Origin: CAUZJO01 sp963580245
GTDB taxonomy: Bacteria > Sumerlaeota > Sumerlaeia > MVZB01
Length of the DNA: 31,679 bases
Direction: 5' to 3'
Assembly (NCBI GenBank): GCA_963580245.1
Contig: CAUZJO010000043.1
Span: 1 to 31,679 of the forward strand
Positions 1 through 8,391 of the stretch are shown here, piece by piece (position 1 is the first letter of the stretch; each line of letters begins with the position of its first letter). Made by a program: the position numbers and the translations under genes. The notes beneath the pieces are model-generated. The model saw only the letters and a list, made by a program, of their open reading frames with translations, had not been told where the DNA came from and searched no databases.

Positions 1-176
1 CGCCGCAGGTATTGTTCGTCGATCAAGCGCATCAGCATGAGGTTCTCTTCGGATTCGGACGCGGGCGAATAATAGAAACCCGACCGCGTCACGGCGGCCA
101 GCGCGCACTGGCGACGCATGGAATAATGCGGGTCCGGCCCCACCCAAGCCAGGCGGGTCGCGCCCGGCAGGCTCAT
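1..176 (-). CDS. IS3-family transposase OrfB, N-terminal part, truncated by the window
   Basis: From the ATG at 176 the minus strand encodes about 58 residues starting MSLPGATRLAWVGPDPHYS and including MRRQCALAAVTRSGFYYSP and ESEENLMLMRLIDEQYLR. These are the N-terminal hallmarks of IS3-family OrfB, the DDE integrase-like transposase. The catalytic rve domain would lie to the left of base 1 and is not visible. It directly follows OrfA in a different frame. Identification as IS3 family is secure; the subgroup is not assigned. Confidence 0.85.
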   Translation of the reverse strand, partial: MSLPGATRLAWVGPDPHYSMRRQCALAAVTRSGFYYSPASESEENLMLMRLIDEQYLR

Positions 177-450
177 AGTTGTTTTTGAGCCATTTGATGT
201 CCATTTTCAGCCGGCCAATTTCTTCGTAAAGTGGAGCCGTCAGCTCCTCCTCGGTCTTCGCCAGCCGGTTGATTTTGCCCGAAAATAGTTCCGGAGCCTT
301 CGTCAGGAGTTGCTTCTTCCACTCCGAGATCTGGTTGGGGCGCACCTGATATTGGGTTGCCAACTCGGCCAAAGTCTTCACGCCCCGGCCGGCATCCAAA
401 GCCACCCTGGCCTTGAATGCGTCCGTAAAAGTTCTTCCTTTTCGTCCTAT
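177..450 (-). pseudogene. IS3-family transposase OrfA, apparent loss of start codon
   Basis: Read from 450, the frame gives xGRKGRTFTDAFKARVALDA, then QVRPNQISEWKKQLL, then a helical segment with RLKMDIKWLKNN. This is the Transposase_8/HTH pattern of IS3-family OrfA, which binds the IS ends. The codon aligned with the ATG of the second copy (10521) is ATA here, so no standard start exists at the family position. The frame then stays open past the OrfB start, as expected if OrfB is made by frameshifting or the two are fused. Whether this copy is active cannot be decided from the sequence shown. Confidence 0.7.
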
Positions 451-520
451 CTGTATCCGTCCTTTCGTGTCCTTTTCAGGATACAGATTCCACTTAAGCC
501 GGTGGTCCGAAACTCGGGGG

Positions 521-1083
521 GAACTGCAGCTTCCCCTCTGCCCCACTCGCGCCAAGGCCACGCCTCGGCACCCTACTCTCTTCAGAGGGGTACTCCGATT
601 CGGGTCGGCAGAGGGGTACAACCCCCCAGATGGGAGCCGAGCCGGAATTAAACTCTGTCGTGAGTGTTAATTGAGTTTTTTTACTCAATCCACCCGATAG
701 TGTACTGCGTCACCTTGAAATCGTCAAATTCCATCGCTGCGTTTGCTGCTTCCTCCAGATTCAGAGATGTGGGTTTCCGAGGCATGGGGAGGATCTCTGT
801 AAAGTCTGTTTGAGTGCCGGGACAGCCTGATCCAGCCGTCCCATAATCGACATTGCGTCAAACCTCCGGCCGGTTATCCCTGTCGAGCCGCTCCTCGGCA
901 GAGCCCGCTTTCGCTTCACCGACGAAGACCATTATTGTTGCCTGGTTATGGGGTGTCAAGCCCAGACACCGGGCCCGACCCCCGGTCTCACTGATTGGAA
1001 TCGACGGACAAGCCGGAGACCTTAAACTCGAGCCCGCTCCGTCGCCAAAGCGGCTATGGCGCTTCGGCGACCGAGCCCCGACC
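521..1083. other. Gene-poor stretch with short repeats beside the IS3 element
   Basis: No convincing long gene lies here. Visible structure: an inverted pair CCCCTCTGCC (533-542) and GGCAGAGGGG (607-616); a direct repeat CAGAGGGGTAC at 583-593 and 609-619; and a 7-bp stem ATTGAGT/ACTCAAT around six T residues at 670-689. A possible 34-residue minus-strand reading frame spans 681-785. Frames of 853-1611 on the plus strand are the complement of the prepilin peptidase gene. Confidence 0.5.
681..785 (-). CDS. Possible small protein, 34 residues
   Basis: The minus strand from the ATG at 785 reads MPRKPTSLNLEEAANAAM and then a short acidic tail ending GWIE before TAA. The start of the hairpin at 670-689 coincides with its stop codon, as a terminator might. 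Against it, there is no Shine-Dalgarno sequence in front of the ATG and I recognise no family. It could equally be the surviving head of a longer gene. Treat as a weak candidate. Confidence 0.2.
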   Translation of the reverse strand: MPRKPTSLNLEEAANAAMEFDDFKVTQYTIGWIE

Positions 1084-2106
1084 CTAATACCTCCACAACG
1101 TATACCGATAAAAAGCCTCCTGGATCGGTACGAAGTAGAGGTAGACGACCGCCGCCGTCAGGGCCAGCGACGGGCCGAAGGGAAGATGATGACGCACCGG
1201 CCCAACGGCGCCGGGATGGGTCAGGGCGCGGCCGACGATCTCGCGTTCCTCGGCCCCGAGCGCCGCGGACGTCATCAGGGCCTCGGCCTGCTCGGGATCG
1301 AGCTGGAGCGGCGCAATGGCGGCCGGCGCGGGCACTCCGGCGCGCATCCGACCGAGGATGATCCCCACCGTGCCGGCGATCGCGCCGACCAGGCAGGCGA
1401 TGACCAAGGTGTAGACGAGCGGCTCCAGCCCCATGAACGCGCCGAACATTGCGAACAGCTTGATGTCGCCCCACCCCATGGCGTCCTTGCGAAAGATCAT
1501 GCGCCCCAACACGCCGACCCCCCACAGAATGAGGAACCCGGCCAACGCGCCCGCCAGCGAGTTGACCAGTGCGACCAGAGACCGCGCTGCGGGGAAGACA
1601 TCCGCCGCTAGCGGATTGCCTCCCGCCAGCCCCAGCGGCCAGATCGCCGCCAACACCATCCCGGCCACCATCCCCCCCACGCTGATCCGGTCGGGGATGA
1701 TCCAGTGGTCGATGTCGGTGAACGTGGCAATGATCAGGAGCGACAGGAAGACCAGCGCGGGCAGCAGCGCCGGGCTATGACCGATTCGCAAATAAGCACC
1801 CACGAAAAGCAGAGCCGTCAGCAGCTCGACCATGAAATACCGGACCGAAAACTGCGCCTCGCAATGCCGGCACCGCCCCCTCAACGCCCAGTAGCTGACT
1901 AGCGGGATATTATCAAACCACCGCACCCCCCGCCCGCACTGGTAACAATGCGATGCCGGCAGGCTCAACGGCACGCCGAGCGGGATGCGGTAGATGCAAA
2001 CATTAAAAAACGACCCAAAACACGCGCCCAACATAAACAACAACGGCAAGTGCACGACCCGGTAGTAGGGGTCGAAGAGATTGAGAGGGGGGACTTCGGG
2101 AGGCAT
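1084..2106 (-). CDS. pilD: Prepilin peptidase (type IV pilin / type II secretion leader peptidase)
   Basis: A 340-residue inner-membrane aspartic protease that cleaves the leader of type IV prepilins and pseudopilins and usually N-methylates the new N-terminus. All family parts are present: GSFFNVCIYRIP near residues 31-42; a zinc-binding cytoplasmic loop with CYQC (54-57) and CRHC (79-82); and the catalytic aspartates in TDIDHWIIPD (130-139) and GWGDIK (211-216). About seven to eight hydrophobic spans surround them. It is longer than the usual 250-290 residues because of an insertion of roughly 60 residues (about 255-315) before the last span. Two pseudopilin leaders later in the window (19.5 and 28.8 kb) are natural substrates. 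It lies 69 bases after the YndJ-like gene on the same strand, so co-transcription is possible. pilD is used in the generic sense; gspO would fit equally. Confidence 0.93.
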   Translation of the reverse strand: MPPEVPPLNLFDPYYRVVHLPLLFMLGACFGSFFNVCIYRIPLGVPLSLPASHCYQCGRGVRWFDNIPLVSYWALRGRCRHCEAQFSVRYFMVELLTALLFVGAYLRIGHSPALLPALVFLSLLIIATFTDIDHWIIPDRISVGGMVAGMVLAAIWPLGLAGGNPLAADVFPAARSLVALVNSLAGALAGFLILWGVGVLGRMIFRKDAMGWGDIKLFAMFGAFMGLEPLVYTLVIACLVGAIAGTVGIILGRMRAGVPAPAAIAPLQLDPEQAEALMTSAALGAEEREIVGRALTHPGAVGPVRHHLPFGPSLALTAAVVYLYFVPIQEAFYRYTLWRY

Positions 2107-2175
2107 GCGGCCCGTCTACTTCCAGGTCCGTTATTCTAACGAAGCAATCTTGTGGTCGTAAGCTTCGGCTCCAGG

Positions 2176-3182
2176 TTAGGCGGTGCCTTCCGCAGTTTCG
2201 GGCCCCGGTTGATCCTCCGCCAGCGTCCAACCCCACAGACCCAGCACACCGATTCCCAACGCATTGGCCGACCCGTGCAGGGCGAGCATCCATGGGATGT
2301 CGAGCCAGGCGAGGGGGGGGGCTTGGAACCGCGATCCGTAGAGGGCGGCCAGCACCATGCTCACGATTAGTGATACACCAGCGACCATCCACAGACAACG
2401 AATAAGCGGCGGTCGGCCGGACCGTAACCAGGTTAACCTGCAACCATCCGGTGAGCATCCCGGCCGCCGCGGTCAGCCAGACGGCGATGGATTCCAGCAA
2501 CGGCGGCAGGCCCAGTTGCGTCGTCGTGATGCCGATGGCGACCAGAGGCACGCCCGCAAGATGACGCCGACGCCCGCCACGCGGGCCGCGCGTCCACCCG
2601 TGCGGCGAATGATCAACCCCGCGATCAACGGCAGGACGAATCCCGCGTAATGGAAGTGAACGGCGGTCAGCAGGACGAAGACCGGCTCGAACTCGAGCGG
2701 GCGCAGGCCCAGCCGATCCAGCACGGCCCAGACGCCGCCGACGGCGACGTAGACCATGCCCGCATCGATACAGAGCGCATGCAGGGGCCCAACGCGTGGC
2801 GGCCAACGCGCGCCAGGCCGAGCAAGGCGATTAATCCGGTCGTCGCCAGCCACGGGATGGCCAGGGCGGCGGCGGCGAACCCTTGCGGCAACAGGAAAGC
2901 CCCGCACAGCAACAACGCCGTCGGCGGTTGGGCCAGCGTCACGGTTCGCCACGGCCGATCCAGCCTATCATCCGTCGCCGAGCATGCCGACCGCGCCAAT
3001 CGCAGTCCCAGGGGCAACAGAACCAGCGGGGCGAGAAGCAACAGAAATTTGGCCCAAATAATGTCCAATGGCGACGGGCGCAGCACCAGCAAAGACACGA
3101 CCCAAACGACCGCGCCCGCGAGGCTGGCCCCATGTTTGGCCAGCGCGGGACATCTGGTCGTCGAGCCGGAGGCATCCGTCAT
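2176..3182 (-). pseudogene. YndJ-like membrane protein, broken by three frameshifts
   Basis: Three frame changes join four segments into one protein of about 335 residues. The first starts at the ATG at 3182 (MTDASGSTTRCPALAKHG) and runs to about 2790. The second carries MVYVAVGGVWAVLDRLG and LTAVHFHYAGFVLPLIAG. The third carries GITTTQLGLPPLLESIAVWL. The fourth carries IPWMLALHGSANALGIG and ends at 2176. The VHFHYAGF and LHGSANALG motifs and the row of hydrophobic spans are typical of YndJ-like proteins of unknown function. The breaks lie near 2786-2792 (a GGGCCCC run), near 2556 and near 2400. The start overlaps the DUF1990 stop as ATGA. The DUF1990/YndJ pairing is recurrent in bacteria to my knowledge. 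Either a decayed gene or three assembly errors. Confidence 0.75.
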
Positions 3183-3784
3183 GATGATTCCCCGGCGGCC
3201 ACCCGCCGCGACGCGTCCACGACGAACCGACGCATGGCGGTCTGGGACTGGACGACGAAGCACCTCTGCAACCGGCGCGCGAGCGGATAGCCCAGGCGAA
3301 CGAGCCAATATCGCGGCCGCGAGAACGCCCGCACGTCGTACCACACCCTATCCTCATCGTCCCACTCGATCGTGAAGCGTTCCTCGCCGCGCTCGACGTG
3401 GGCGGGCAGCGTGCCGTAGGCGAATCCGAAGCGGCGGACCGGCGTCGTTTCATCGACGATGTAGACGATCCGGCAAGCGTTCATCCACCACAGGCCGAAT
3501 GCGCGGGCCAGCATCGCGACCACGCGCCCGGTTTCGATCGGCGTGTCGGGCGGCTGAACCTCGGTCCACGGCGGGGGAAACATGCGCCAGCGGTGGATCG
3601 CCTCGCAGGCGGCTTCGAACGCTGCGGGGCCCTGCCCGAGCAGGCTCCGGTTGTGGTCGAGGTCATATCCCGCCGGCGCCCCATCCTCCGAGGCACCGAC
3701 TTCCCGGTATGAATACGAAAGCGCGTCCTGAGCCGCGATGAAGGCCTCTACCTGGTCATCGGTTGGTTTCTTTAAGCGCCACAT
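3179..3784 (-). CDS. DUF1990 family protein
   Basis: A soluble protein of 201 residues whose biochemical role is not established. The start MWRLKKPTDDQVEAFIAAQ at 3784 matches the usual N-terminus of the family; an earlier TTG at 3799 is possible. Family signatures include SYSYREVGA, GYDLDHNRSLLGQG, IHRWRMFPPPW, and the C-terminal block FGFAYGTLPAHVERGEERF, VWYDVRAFSRPRYWLVRLG, YPLARRLQRCF. The stop overlaps the ATG of the YndJ-like gene by four bases (ATGA), so the two are translationally coupled. A short frame just upstream (from about 3868, MAWFGKKRARGSV) has no recognisable homology and was not called. Confidence 0.85.
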   Translation of the reverse strand: MWRLKKPTDDQVEAFIAAQDALSYSYREVGASEDGAPAGYDLDHNRSLLGQGPAAFEAACEAIHRWRMFPPPWTEVQPPDTPIETGRVVAMLARAFGLWWMNACRIVYIVDETTPVRRFGFAYGTLPAHVERGEERFTIEWDDEDRVWYDVRAFSRPRYWLVRLGYPLARRLQRCFVVQSQTAMRRFVVDASRRVAAGESS

Positions 3785-4080
3785 GGCCTGGTACCACAAC
3801 GCCCGGTTAAATGACGAACGTCAAGGATCACGGAACCCCGCGCACGTTTCTTGCCGAACCATGCCATGTTACATCCGCTTTTCCTTAAACGCTTAACTGT
3901 TTGAGAACAAATTGGCGACATGCCCTCTTGAGAGGGCGGCATGTGACACCGTGGCCGCGCTCCCAAGATGTCATGAATCTAACTGCTTATATTAAGATGG
4001 TATCATAGACCAATATATATACGATACATGAATAAATTACTTGATATGAAATATAAGCCCCCTTAACCCTATCTACCCCA
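3785..4080. other. AT-rich spacer
   Basis: About 300 bases between two minus-strand genes. The part nearest the secreted protein (3990-4070) is very AT-rich, with runs such as ATATATATACGATACATG. It may hold the promoter of the DUF1990 operon, but no hexamer pair is clear enough to call. Confidence 0.4.
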
Positions 4081-4755
4081 TCATTCGGCCATCCAGGCAT
4101 TTAAAACACCCGATGACTCGGCGTCCCTTTCAACAATGATATCGTCGAGATAGATCGATCGCATCGATCCATCCCCGGCGTCTCCAAATGTTCCCCAGCC
4201 GATATAGTTATTCAGGTTCTGGCCTGGTCCTGTTCCATGCGTATCGATTAAAACTTCCCATGTTGATCCCTGGTTCCGTGACATCTCCAGCAGGGCACCC
4301 CTGGCATCACTCAGCCATACACGCAGGGTCAGAGCCGTTTGGGGGCTGTTGGCCGCCTGGTAGGCCGGGTTCAATGCCGGCAGTTCCGGGCCTGTCTGGA
4401 TCTGCCCCGGTTCTTCCCAGCGGAAAACGTTCCACCACAAACTGACCATCGCCTCGGCGGTCAGCCAGGGATGGCTTGAATTGTTGAGATGCCAGGGACC
4501 ATGGAAGCCGGATGCGCCGGGGGTTTGACTGGGATCCTCCCACCAGATCTTGAACGTGCAGCGGATATCCCTGCCGCGATCAAAAGTATCACGGCTGTAA
4601 ATGTAGGGTCCCCAGTTGCTGCTTGATATCTTCAGCGCGCAATTGCCGCCGCCCGTATCGACGACCGAGACACTGCCGATACCCGGCTCGTTATGGACAT
4701 CCCATAACGCGGTATCGATCTGGCAATCCTCCCAGTCCTCGTCGAGCAAAACCTC
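4081..4755 (-). repeat. Copy 1 of the RCTF/FHGP secreted domain (coding repeat)
   Basis: The C-terminal 224 residues of the secreted protein align by eye with both halves of the 17.6-19.4 kb protein. Shared order: acidic W motif (EDWEDCQIDTALWDV), R-x-I-R-C-T-F, GASGFHGP-x-H, WWN, x-EE, LR-x-W-x-x-DA-x-G, LE-S-x-x-x-G-TWE, IDTHG against DTRG, and a final I-x-L-D-D-I-x-V-E-x-D. Similarity is at protein level, not DNA level. Confidence 0.7.
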
Positions 4756-6330
4756 CGGCTCGGCTGATGGGTCCGGTGTGGGAGATGGGGTGGCCGTGGG
4801 GGGCGGCTCGCCCAGTGTCCGGTAGTGCCAGTAGTCGATCAGCAATTTCTGCCATGCAGGGGCGCCCAATGGCTGAAAGAAGCTGAAGGCGTTCTCACCG
4901 AAACTCCCTATTACAAAAGACGATTCATAGAGCGGGGTCATGATCCACTCGTCCTCGGGCTGGGCCTTGACGCCCATCTGGAAATGCCGGTTATCGACCA
5001 TGCGAATCAGCATGTAGAGCGGTTTTGATGACAGGACCGACTGGGGAGGCTGGGTCGTGTAATTCGGGTCGAAACCGGTGTCAATATACAGGTTCGATAC
5101 CCCGTACCCGGTCCCCACTGCGCCGACATTTCCCGCCTTGATCCCCTGGCCGGGTACATTGACAACACCCGGGCGCCAACCCCCCATGCGATTGCCGGCC
5201 GTGTCAAATACGGTCCAGTTCATGTGAAAATCCCAGGGAACACTGTCATCGGGCGCAATAAAACAAGTCTCGATCTCCCAGGGCAGCGGGTAGGTATTGA
5301 TATTAAAGCGGGTTCCCTCCGTGCTGCTGCCTCCCGTGTAGTTATTCACGCCCCGCATCGTGAATGTGACATACCCCGGGTTGCTGTAAGTCTCCGCGGC
5401 CAGGCCATGAAACTCCGTCTGAAAGAAACCCATCGTGCCGGGTATATTGAAGTCATTCGAAATGACATCCAGGGCAGGGAAAGGGGGTGCGTATCGAAAC
5501 TCGCCATGGCCGACATAGAAATCATTGTCCGCCGGCATCGGCGCGCTTCCCGGCCATTGCTGCTGCATCCAGGCATCATTCGTGATGATCGGTCCGATTT
5601 CCCAGATACCGGTGATATCGCCCCATTGCGCGGGAATAGTAATGGTGCGTGAGGTGTAGGCCCGATCAGGCAGCGCCCGCCATCCAAAATTGATACTGTT
5701 GGAACCGGTGATTCGAAAACGCAGGAATGCATCCGTATTGGCCGGGCCGTAATCCTTTTGTCCATCCCCAACCTTGGTCGCCTGAATGTTCGTCCAGTTT
5801 CCTCTAAGCACTCCCGAGGGGTCCAGGTTTCCCCTGCCCCACAGGATGAATTCTTCATTGCTCTTGAAGCGTGATCCGCGATGCACGATCAGGAGTTGGA
5901 AAGACCGCAGATCCGGCGGCGCCTGGTTCCTGTCGGCCGGCCACGTGGAAGGATCCGAGAACGTCACGGCCACATTCAATCCGATGGCCATATTATAGTC
6001 GTCCGGTCGTGTCTTGCCCCAGAATGAATGTATTACGTTGGTCTCGAATTCCCACGGCGGGGGATAGTCCGAGAGCCGTATCGGATCGGGAAGCAACCCT
6101 TTGACTTCCTGGTTCGCATTGGCCAGGCGCAGCGTCAGTAATCCCGGATGATCGGTTGTCGAGATATGATGGCCCGCCGCCGGCGTGACGGTCCAGGGAC
6201 CCATGCCCGCGCTCGGCAGAAAATGCCATGACAAATCACGAATGTCGTGTTCGGGCCAATCGGCCTGCATCGGTGAATTCACAAGCACGATGAATAGGAG
6301 AATGCATATACGTATGCGAAAACATGACAT
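4081..6330 (-). CDS. Large secreted beta-rich protein with Thr/Pro linker and lineage-specific C-terminal domain
   Basis: A protein of 749 residues. The ATG at 6330 is preferred over the first in-frame codon at 6417 because AGGAG lies seven bases upstream and the product then begins with a signal peptide, MSCFRIRICILLFIVLVNS. The body is rich in aromatic and beta-prone sequence, with long stretches of related type (for example GMGPWTVTPAAGHHISTTD near the start). A linker PPPTATPSPTPDPSAEP (about residues 509-525) leads to a C-terminal domain of about 224 residues. That domain shares RDIRCTF, GASGFHGPWH, WWNVFRWEE, LTLRVWLSDARGALLEMS and YLDDIIVERD with two tandem domains in the protein at 17.6-19.4 kb. 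The fold resembles a concanavalin-like or LamG-type sandwich, but this is inference. No catalytic residues are recognised. Likely exported to the periplasm or cell surface. Confidence 0.85.
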   Translation of the reverse strand: MSCFRIRICILLFIVLVNSPMQADWPEHDIRDLSWHFLPSAGMGPWTVTPAAGHHISTTDHPGLLTLRLANANQEVKGLLPDPIRLSDYPPPWEFETNVIHSFWGKTRPDDYNMAIGLNVAVTFSDPSTWPADRNQAPPDLRSFQLLIVHRGSRFKSNEEFILWGRGNLDPSGVLRGNWTNIQATKVGDGQKDYGPANTDAFLRFRITGSNSINFGWRALPDRAYTSRTITIPAQWGDITGIWEIGPIITNDAWMQQQWPGSAPMPADNDFYVGHGEFRYAPPFPALDVISNDFNIPGTMGFFQTEFHGLAAETYSNPGYVTFTMRGVNNYTGGSSTEGTRFNINTYPLPWEIETCFIAPDDSVPWDFHMNWTVFDTAGNRMGGWRPGVVNVPGQGIKAGNVGAVGTGYGVSNLYIDTGFDPNYTTQPPQSVLSSKPLYMLIRMVDNRHFQMGVKAQPEDEWIMTPLYESSFVIGSFGENAFSFFQPLGAPAWQKLLIDYWHYRTLGEPPPTATPSPTPDPSAEPEVLLDEDWEDCQIDTALWDVHNEPGIGSVSVVDTGGGNCALKISSSNWGPYIYSRDTFDRGRDIRCTFKIWWEDPSQTPGASGFHGPWHLNNSSHPWLTAEAMVSLWWNVFRWEEPGQIQTGPELPALNPAYQAANSPQTALTLRVWLSDARGALLEMSRNQGSTWEVLIDTHGTGPGQNLNNYIGWGTFGDAGDGSMRSIYLDDIIVERDAESSGVLNAWMAE

Positions 6331-6925
6331 TTGATTCTCCTGGAACTCGTAATTGATTGCTATTTTGGGAGTCATCTTCACTTGCATTTCTATTTTTGCC
6401 CCCCGTAATCTTTCCAAGGTAAGAAGTCGGAGAGCGCTTTTTTTGGGGTCTTCATGCCGTCATCGAGTGTTTCGCTCGGCTCCTGGTTCCCCAATCCATC
6501 CGCTAAGAGCGTGTCTTAATCGAGATTTCCCAAATAGCTGACCGAACATTACGGACCTTCGGTTTGTCTTGAATGCGAATCGATCCGCCCTCTTGCGCCT
6601 TGATCATACAATCTTGCGGGCATGGGGGGCAAGAATGGACAGTCAGTCGGAGAACGGTTCAGCGTCGAGGGGATGAAATCCCATCGGTGTTCGGGACTGG
6701 CAAATCCCCCAAGCCCCGCGCACCAAGTATACTCTCCGGCGTCGGGAACTTCCACGGGAGCGAGGGCTTATGATAGGCCTCCCCCCCCCATCCTGTCGCC
6801 GACGAAAGGTCTTTCTTTCCCGGAGGGGCTATGGCAAATTGGGTCGTCGCCGTGGAGAGGGGCATCTCCCGCGTGCGGCGTTGGTCAATTCTCTACAAAC
6901 TTAAAGGAAGGGCGAGGTTCCGATC
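6331..6925. other. Intergenic region between divergent genes
   Basis: About 600 bases separate the secreted protein (minus) from purC (plus). Short frames here have poor codon use and no recognisable family. A C8 run sits at about 6781-6790. The region must hold the promoters of both genes, but I see no hexamer pair strong enough to call. Confidence 0.4.
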
Positions 6926-7819
6926 ATGGTCGAGACGCTCAACTCGGTTGAAATACCTTCACTTGAACACGTCGCCAGCGGCAAGGTCCGGGAGATTTAT
7001 TCGCACCCCGAGGGCCTTGTCCTGGTCGCCACGGATCGGCTGAGCGCGTTCGACGTGGTCTTCAACGAAGGCATCCCCGGCAAGGGCAAGGTCCTGAACC
7101 AGCTTGCCGCCTTCTGGTTTGAGCGGACCTCGGAGATCGTGCCCAATCACCTGATCACGGCCGATCTGAGCCGGATGCCGGCGCCGTTGCGCGGCCGCAC
7201 GGAGCTGGAAGGGCGGACCTCGTTCTGTCGCCGGACCGAGGTGGTGCCGATCGAATGCGTCGTGCGCGGTTACCTGGAGGGCTCGGGTTGGAAGGAATAC
7301 CAGGCCTCGGGCAAGGTCTGCGGGATCGAGTTGCCGCCGGGTCTCCAGCGGCGTGCGCGGCTCCCCGAGCCGATCTTCACCCCCGCCACCAAGGCCGAGC
7401 AGGGCGAGCATGACGAGAACATCACGTTCGATCAGTGTTGCGAGCGGATCGGCCGCCCCACCTCCGAGTGCTTGCGCGAACTGAGCCTGGCTCTGTATCG
7501 CTTCGCCCACGAGACCCTTGAACAGCGCGACACGGTCCTGGCCGACACCAAGTTCGAGTTTGGCTGGGTCGACGGCGAGCTGATCCTGATTGACGAAGTG
7601 CTGACCCCCGATTCCTCGCGCTTTTGGGTCAAGGGTTCGTTCGAGGGGGGAGGCGAGCCGATATCCTACGATAAGCAGTACGTGCGCGATTACCTCGAAA
7701 CGCTCGACTGGAACAAGGAACCACCCCCGCCCCCGCTCCCGACCGATGTGATCACGAACACTTCGCAACGATATCGCGAGATTTTCGAGAAAATCACCGG
7801 CCGGCCGATCGAAATCTGA
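6926..7819 (+). CDS. purC: Phosphoribosylaminoimidazole-succinocarboxamide synthase (SAICAR synthetase)
   Basis: A cytoplasmic enzyme of de novo purine synthesis, EC 6.3.2.6, which joins CAIR and aspartate with ATP to give SAICAR. The 297-residue protein has the usual length and motifs: SGKVREIY (18-25, nucleotide-binding strand), ATDRLSAFDV (35-44), ECVVRGYLEGSGWKEY, DTKFEFGWVDGELILIDEV and TPDSSRFW for substrate and metal binding. AAAGGAAGGGCGAGG upstream of the ATG supplies the ribosome binding site. It stands alone: no other purine gene is in the window. It is intact and GC-rich with host-like codon use, and it lies within the segment bracketed by the two IS3 ends, which argues against that segment being a simple cargo transposon. 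Confidence 0.97.
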   Translation: MVETLNSVEIPSLEHVASGKVREIYSHPEGLVLVATDRLSAFDVVFNEGIPGKGKVLNQLAAFWFERTSEIVPNHLITADLSRMPAPLRGRTELEGRTSFCRRTEVVPIECVVRGYLEGSGWKEYQASGKVCGIELPPGLQRRARLPEPIFTPATKAEQGEHDENITFDQCCERIGRPTSECLRELSLALYRFAHETLEQRDTVLADTKFEFGWVDGELILIDEVLTPDSSRFWVKGSFEGGGEPISYDKQYVRDYLETLDWNKEPPPPPLPTDVITNTSQRYREIFEKITGRPIEI

Positions 7820-8241
7820 TCCTTCGGCCCATGCGTCACCGCATTCAGTACCCGGGCCCCGAAACCCGAGACCCGAAATAAAAAATACCCGCCTTCCCTG
7901 AGTCGCGCGTCCGTCCGGCATCAATCCGGTGTCAAGTTTTCCACTTCCCCGGAAAAAAGGGAAAGAGGGGAAGTGGAACTAAGGTTCTGGCATTATTTTT
8001 GCTTGAGATGGAGGTGTCGGACAGGACTTCCCAAGTATCAGAAATCTGACCGCGTCGAGACCTTCGATCCAGACGGGCGTGTGGATATCGAGATTACAGC
8101 GAATCGGACGGTGGAACAAGCCCGCGGCGATCAGAACGGTAGGGTCGGACAATGCTGGCTGGGGAGGGCTGGATGAGTGTGTCGATGATGGGGGCGAAGT
8201 TTTTCGGAAATATGCACTTGACGAACCATCCTTCAAGTTCC
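7820..8241. other. Gene-poor spacer after purC
   Basis: No gene recognised. It holds a strong stem-loop at 7939-7978 and becomes AT-richer towards the restriction-modification genes. Short frames on both strands show no family features. Confidence 0.4.
7939..7978. terminator. Perfect 12-bp stem-loop downstream of purC
   Basis: TTCCACTTCCCC (7939-7950) pairs perfectly with GGGGAAGTGGAA (7967-7978) around a 16-base purine-rich loop. It lies 120 bases after the purC stop. There is no clear T run after it on the plus strand, though TTTT precedes it and would follow the hairpin on the minus strand as AAAA. It may end transcription from purC or mark the edge of the acquired restriction-modification block. 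Confidence 0.45.
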
Positions 8242-8364
8242 CTATTTCTTGGATTTACTCCGCCTTTGACTCCTCTTGAGTTGCTTATTGATTACCGGCG
8301 GCGCAGACATTGCCTTGCGGATCGCATCTTCGGGAGTCATTGGCCAGAGGGAGAGCGGTTTCAT
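8242..8364 (-). CDS. Small basic protein of 40 residues downstream of hsdS
   Basis: The minus strand from the ATG at 8364 encodes MKPLSLWPMTPEDAIRKAM, then SAPPVINKQ, then a Lys/Arg/Ser tail ending KSKK and TAG. AGAGGAG stands about 12 bases upstream. It begins 27 bases after the repaired hsdS stop, in the same direction, so it is probably the third gene of that operon. The head (MKPL...MTPEDAIRKA) followed by a very basic tail looks like a conserved type of small protein seen near mobile genes, but I cannot name a family. Possible roles (nucleic-acid binding, accessory to the methylase) are inference. Confidence 0.6.
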   Translation of the reverse strand: MKPLSLWPMTPEDAIRKAMSAPPVINKQLKRSQRRSKSKK

Positions 8365-8391
8365 GTTGCGAACGTTCTCCTCTTTCTAGAT

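Larger units (their letters stand above)
1..520 (-). mobile_element. IS3-family insertion sequence, left part, cut by the window edge
   Basis: The minus strand reads from a terminal region near 505-520 through an OrfA-like helix-turn-helix protein and into the N-terminus of an OrfB transposase that continues beyond base 1. The outer 140-150 bases (about 361-515) recur in inverted orientation at 10447-10601. The exact IS end is unclear because the two copies differ in the C run (six against five) beside the conserved CGGACCACCGGCTTAAGTGG. The target duplication cannot be judged with only one end in view. Confidence 0.85.

Noticed and set aside
853..1611. Plus-strand 252-residue open frame
   Set aside because: It is the complement of the prepilin peptidase gene, is rich in Arg/Gly/Pro as expected for a GC-rich shadow, and has no family features.
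3772..3868. Possible gene or N-terminal extension MAWFGKKRARGSV upstream of DUF1990
   Set aside because: It is in another frame, has no family match, and DUF1990 proteins normally begin at the MWRLKKPTD position.
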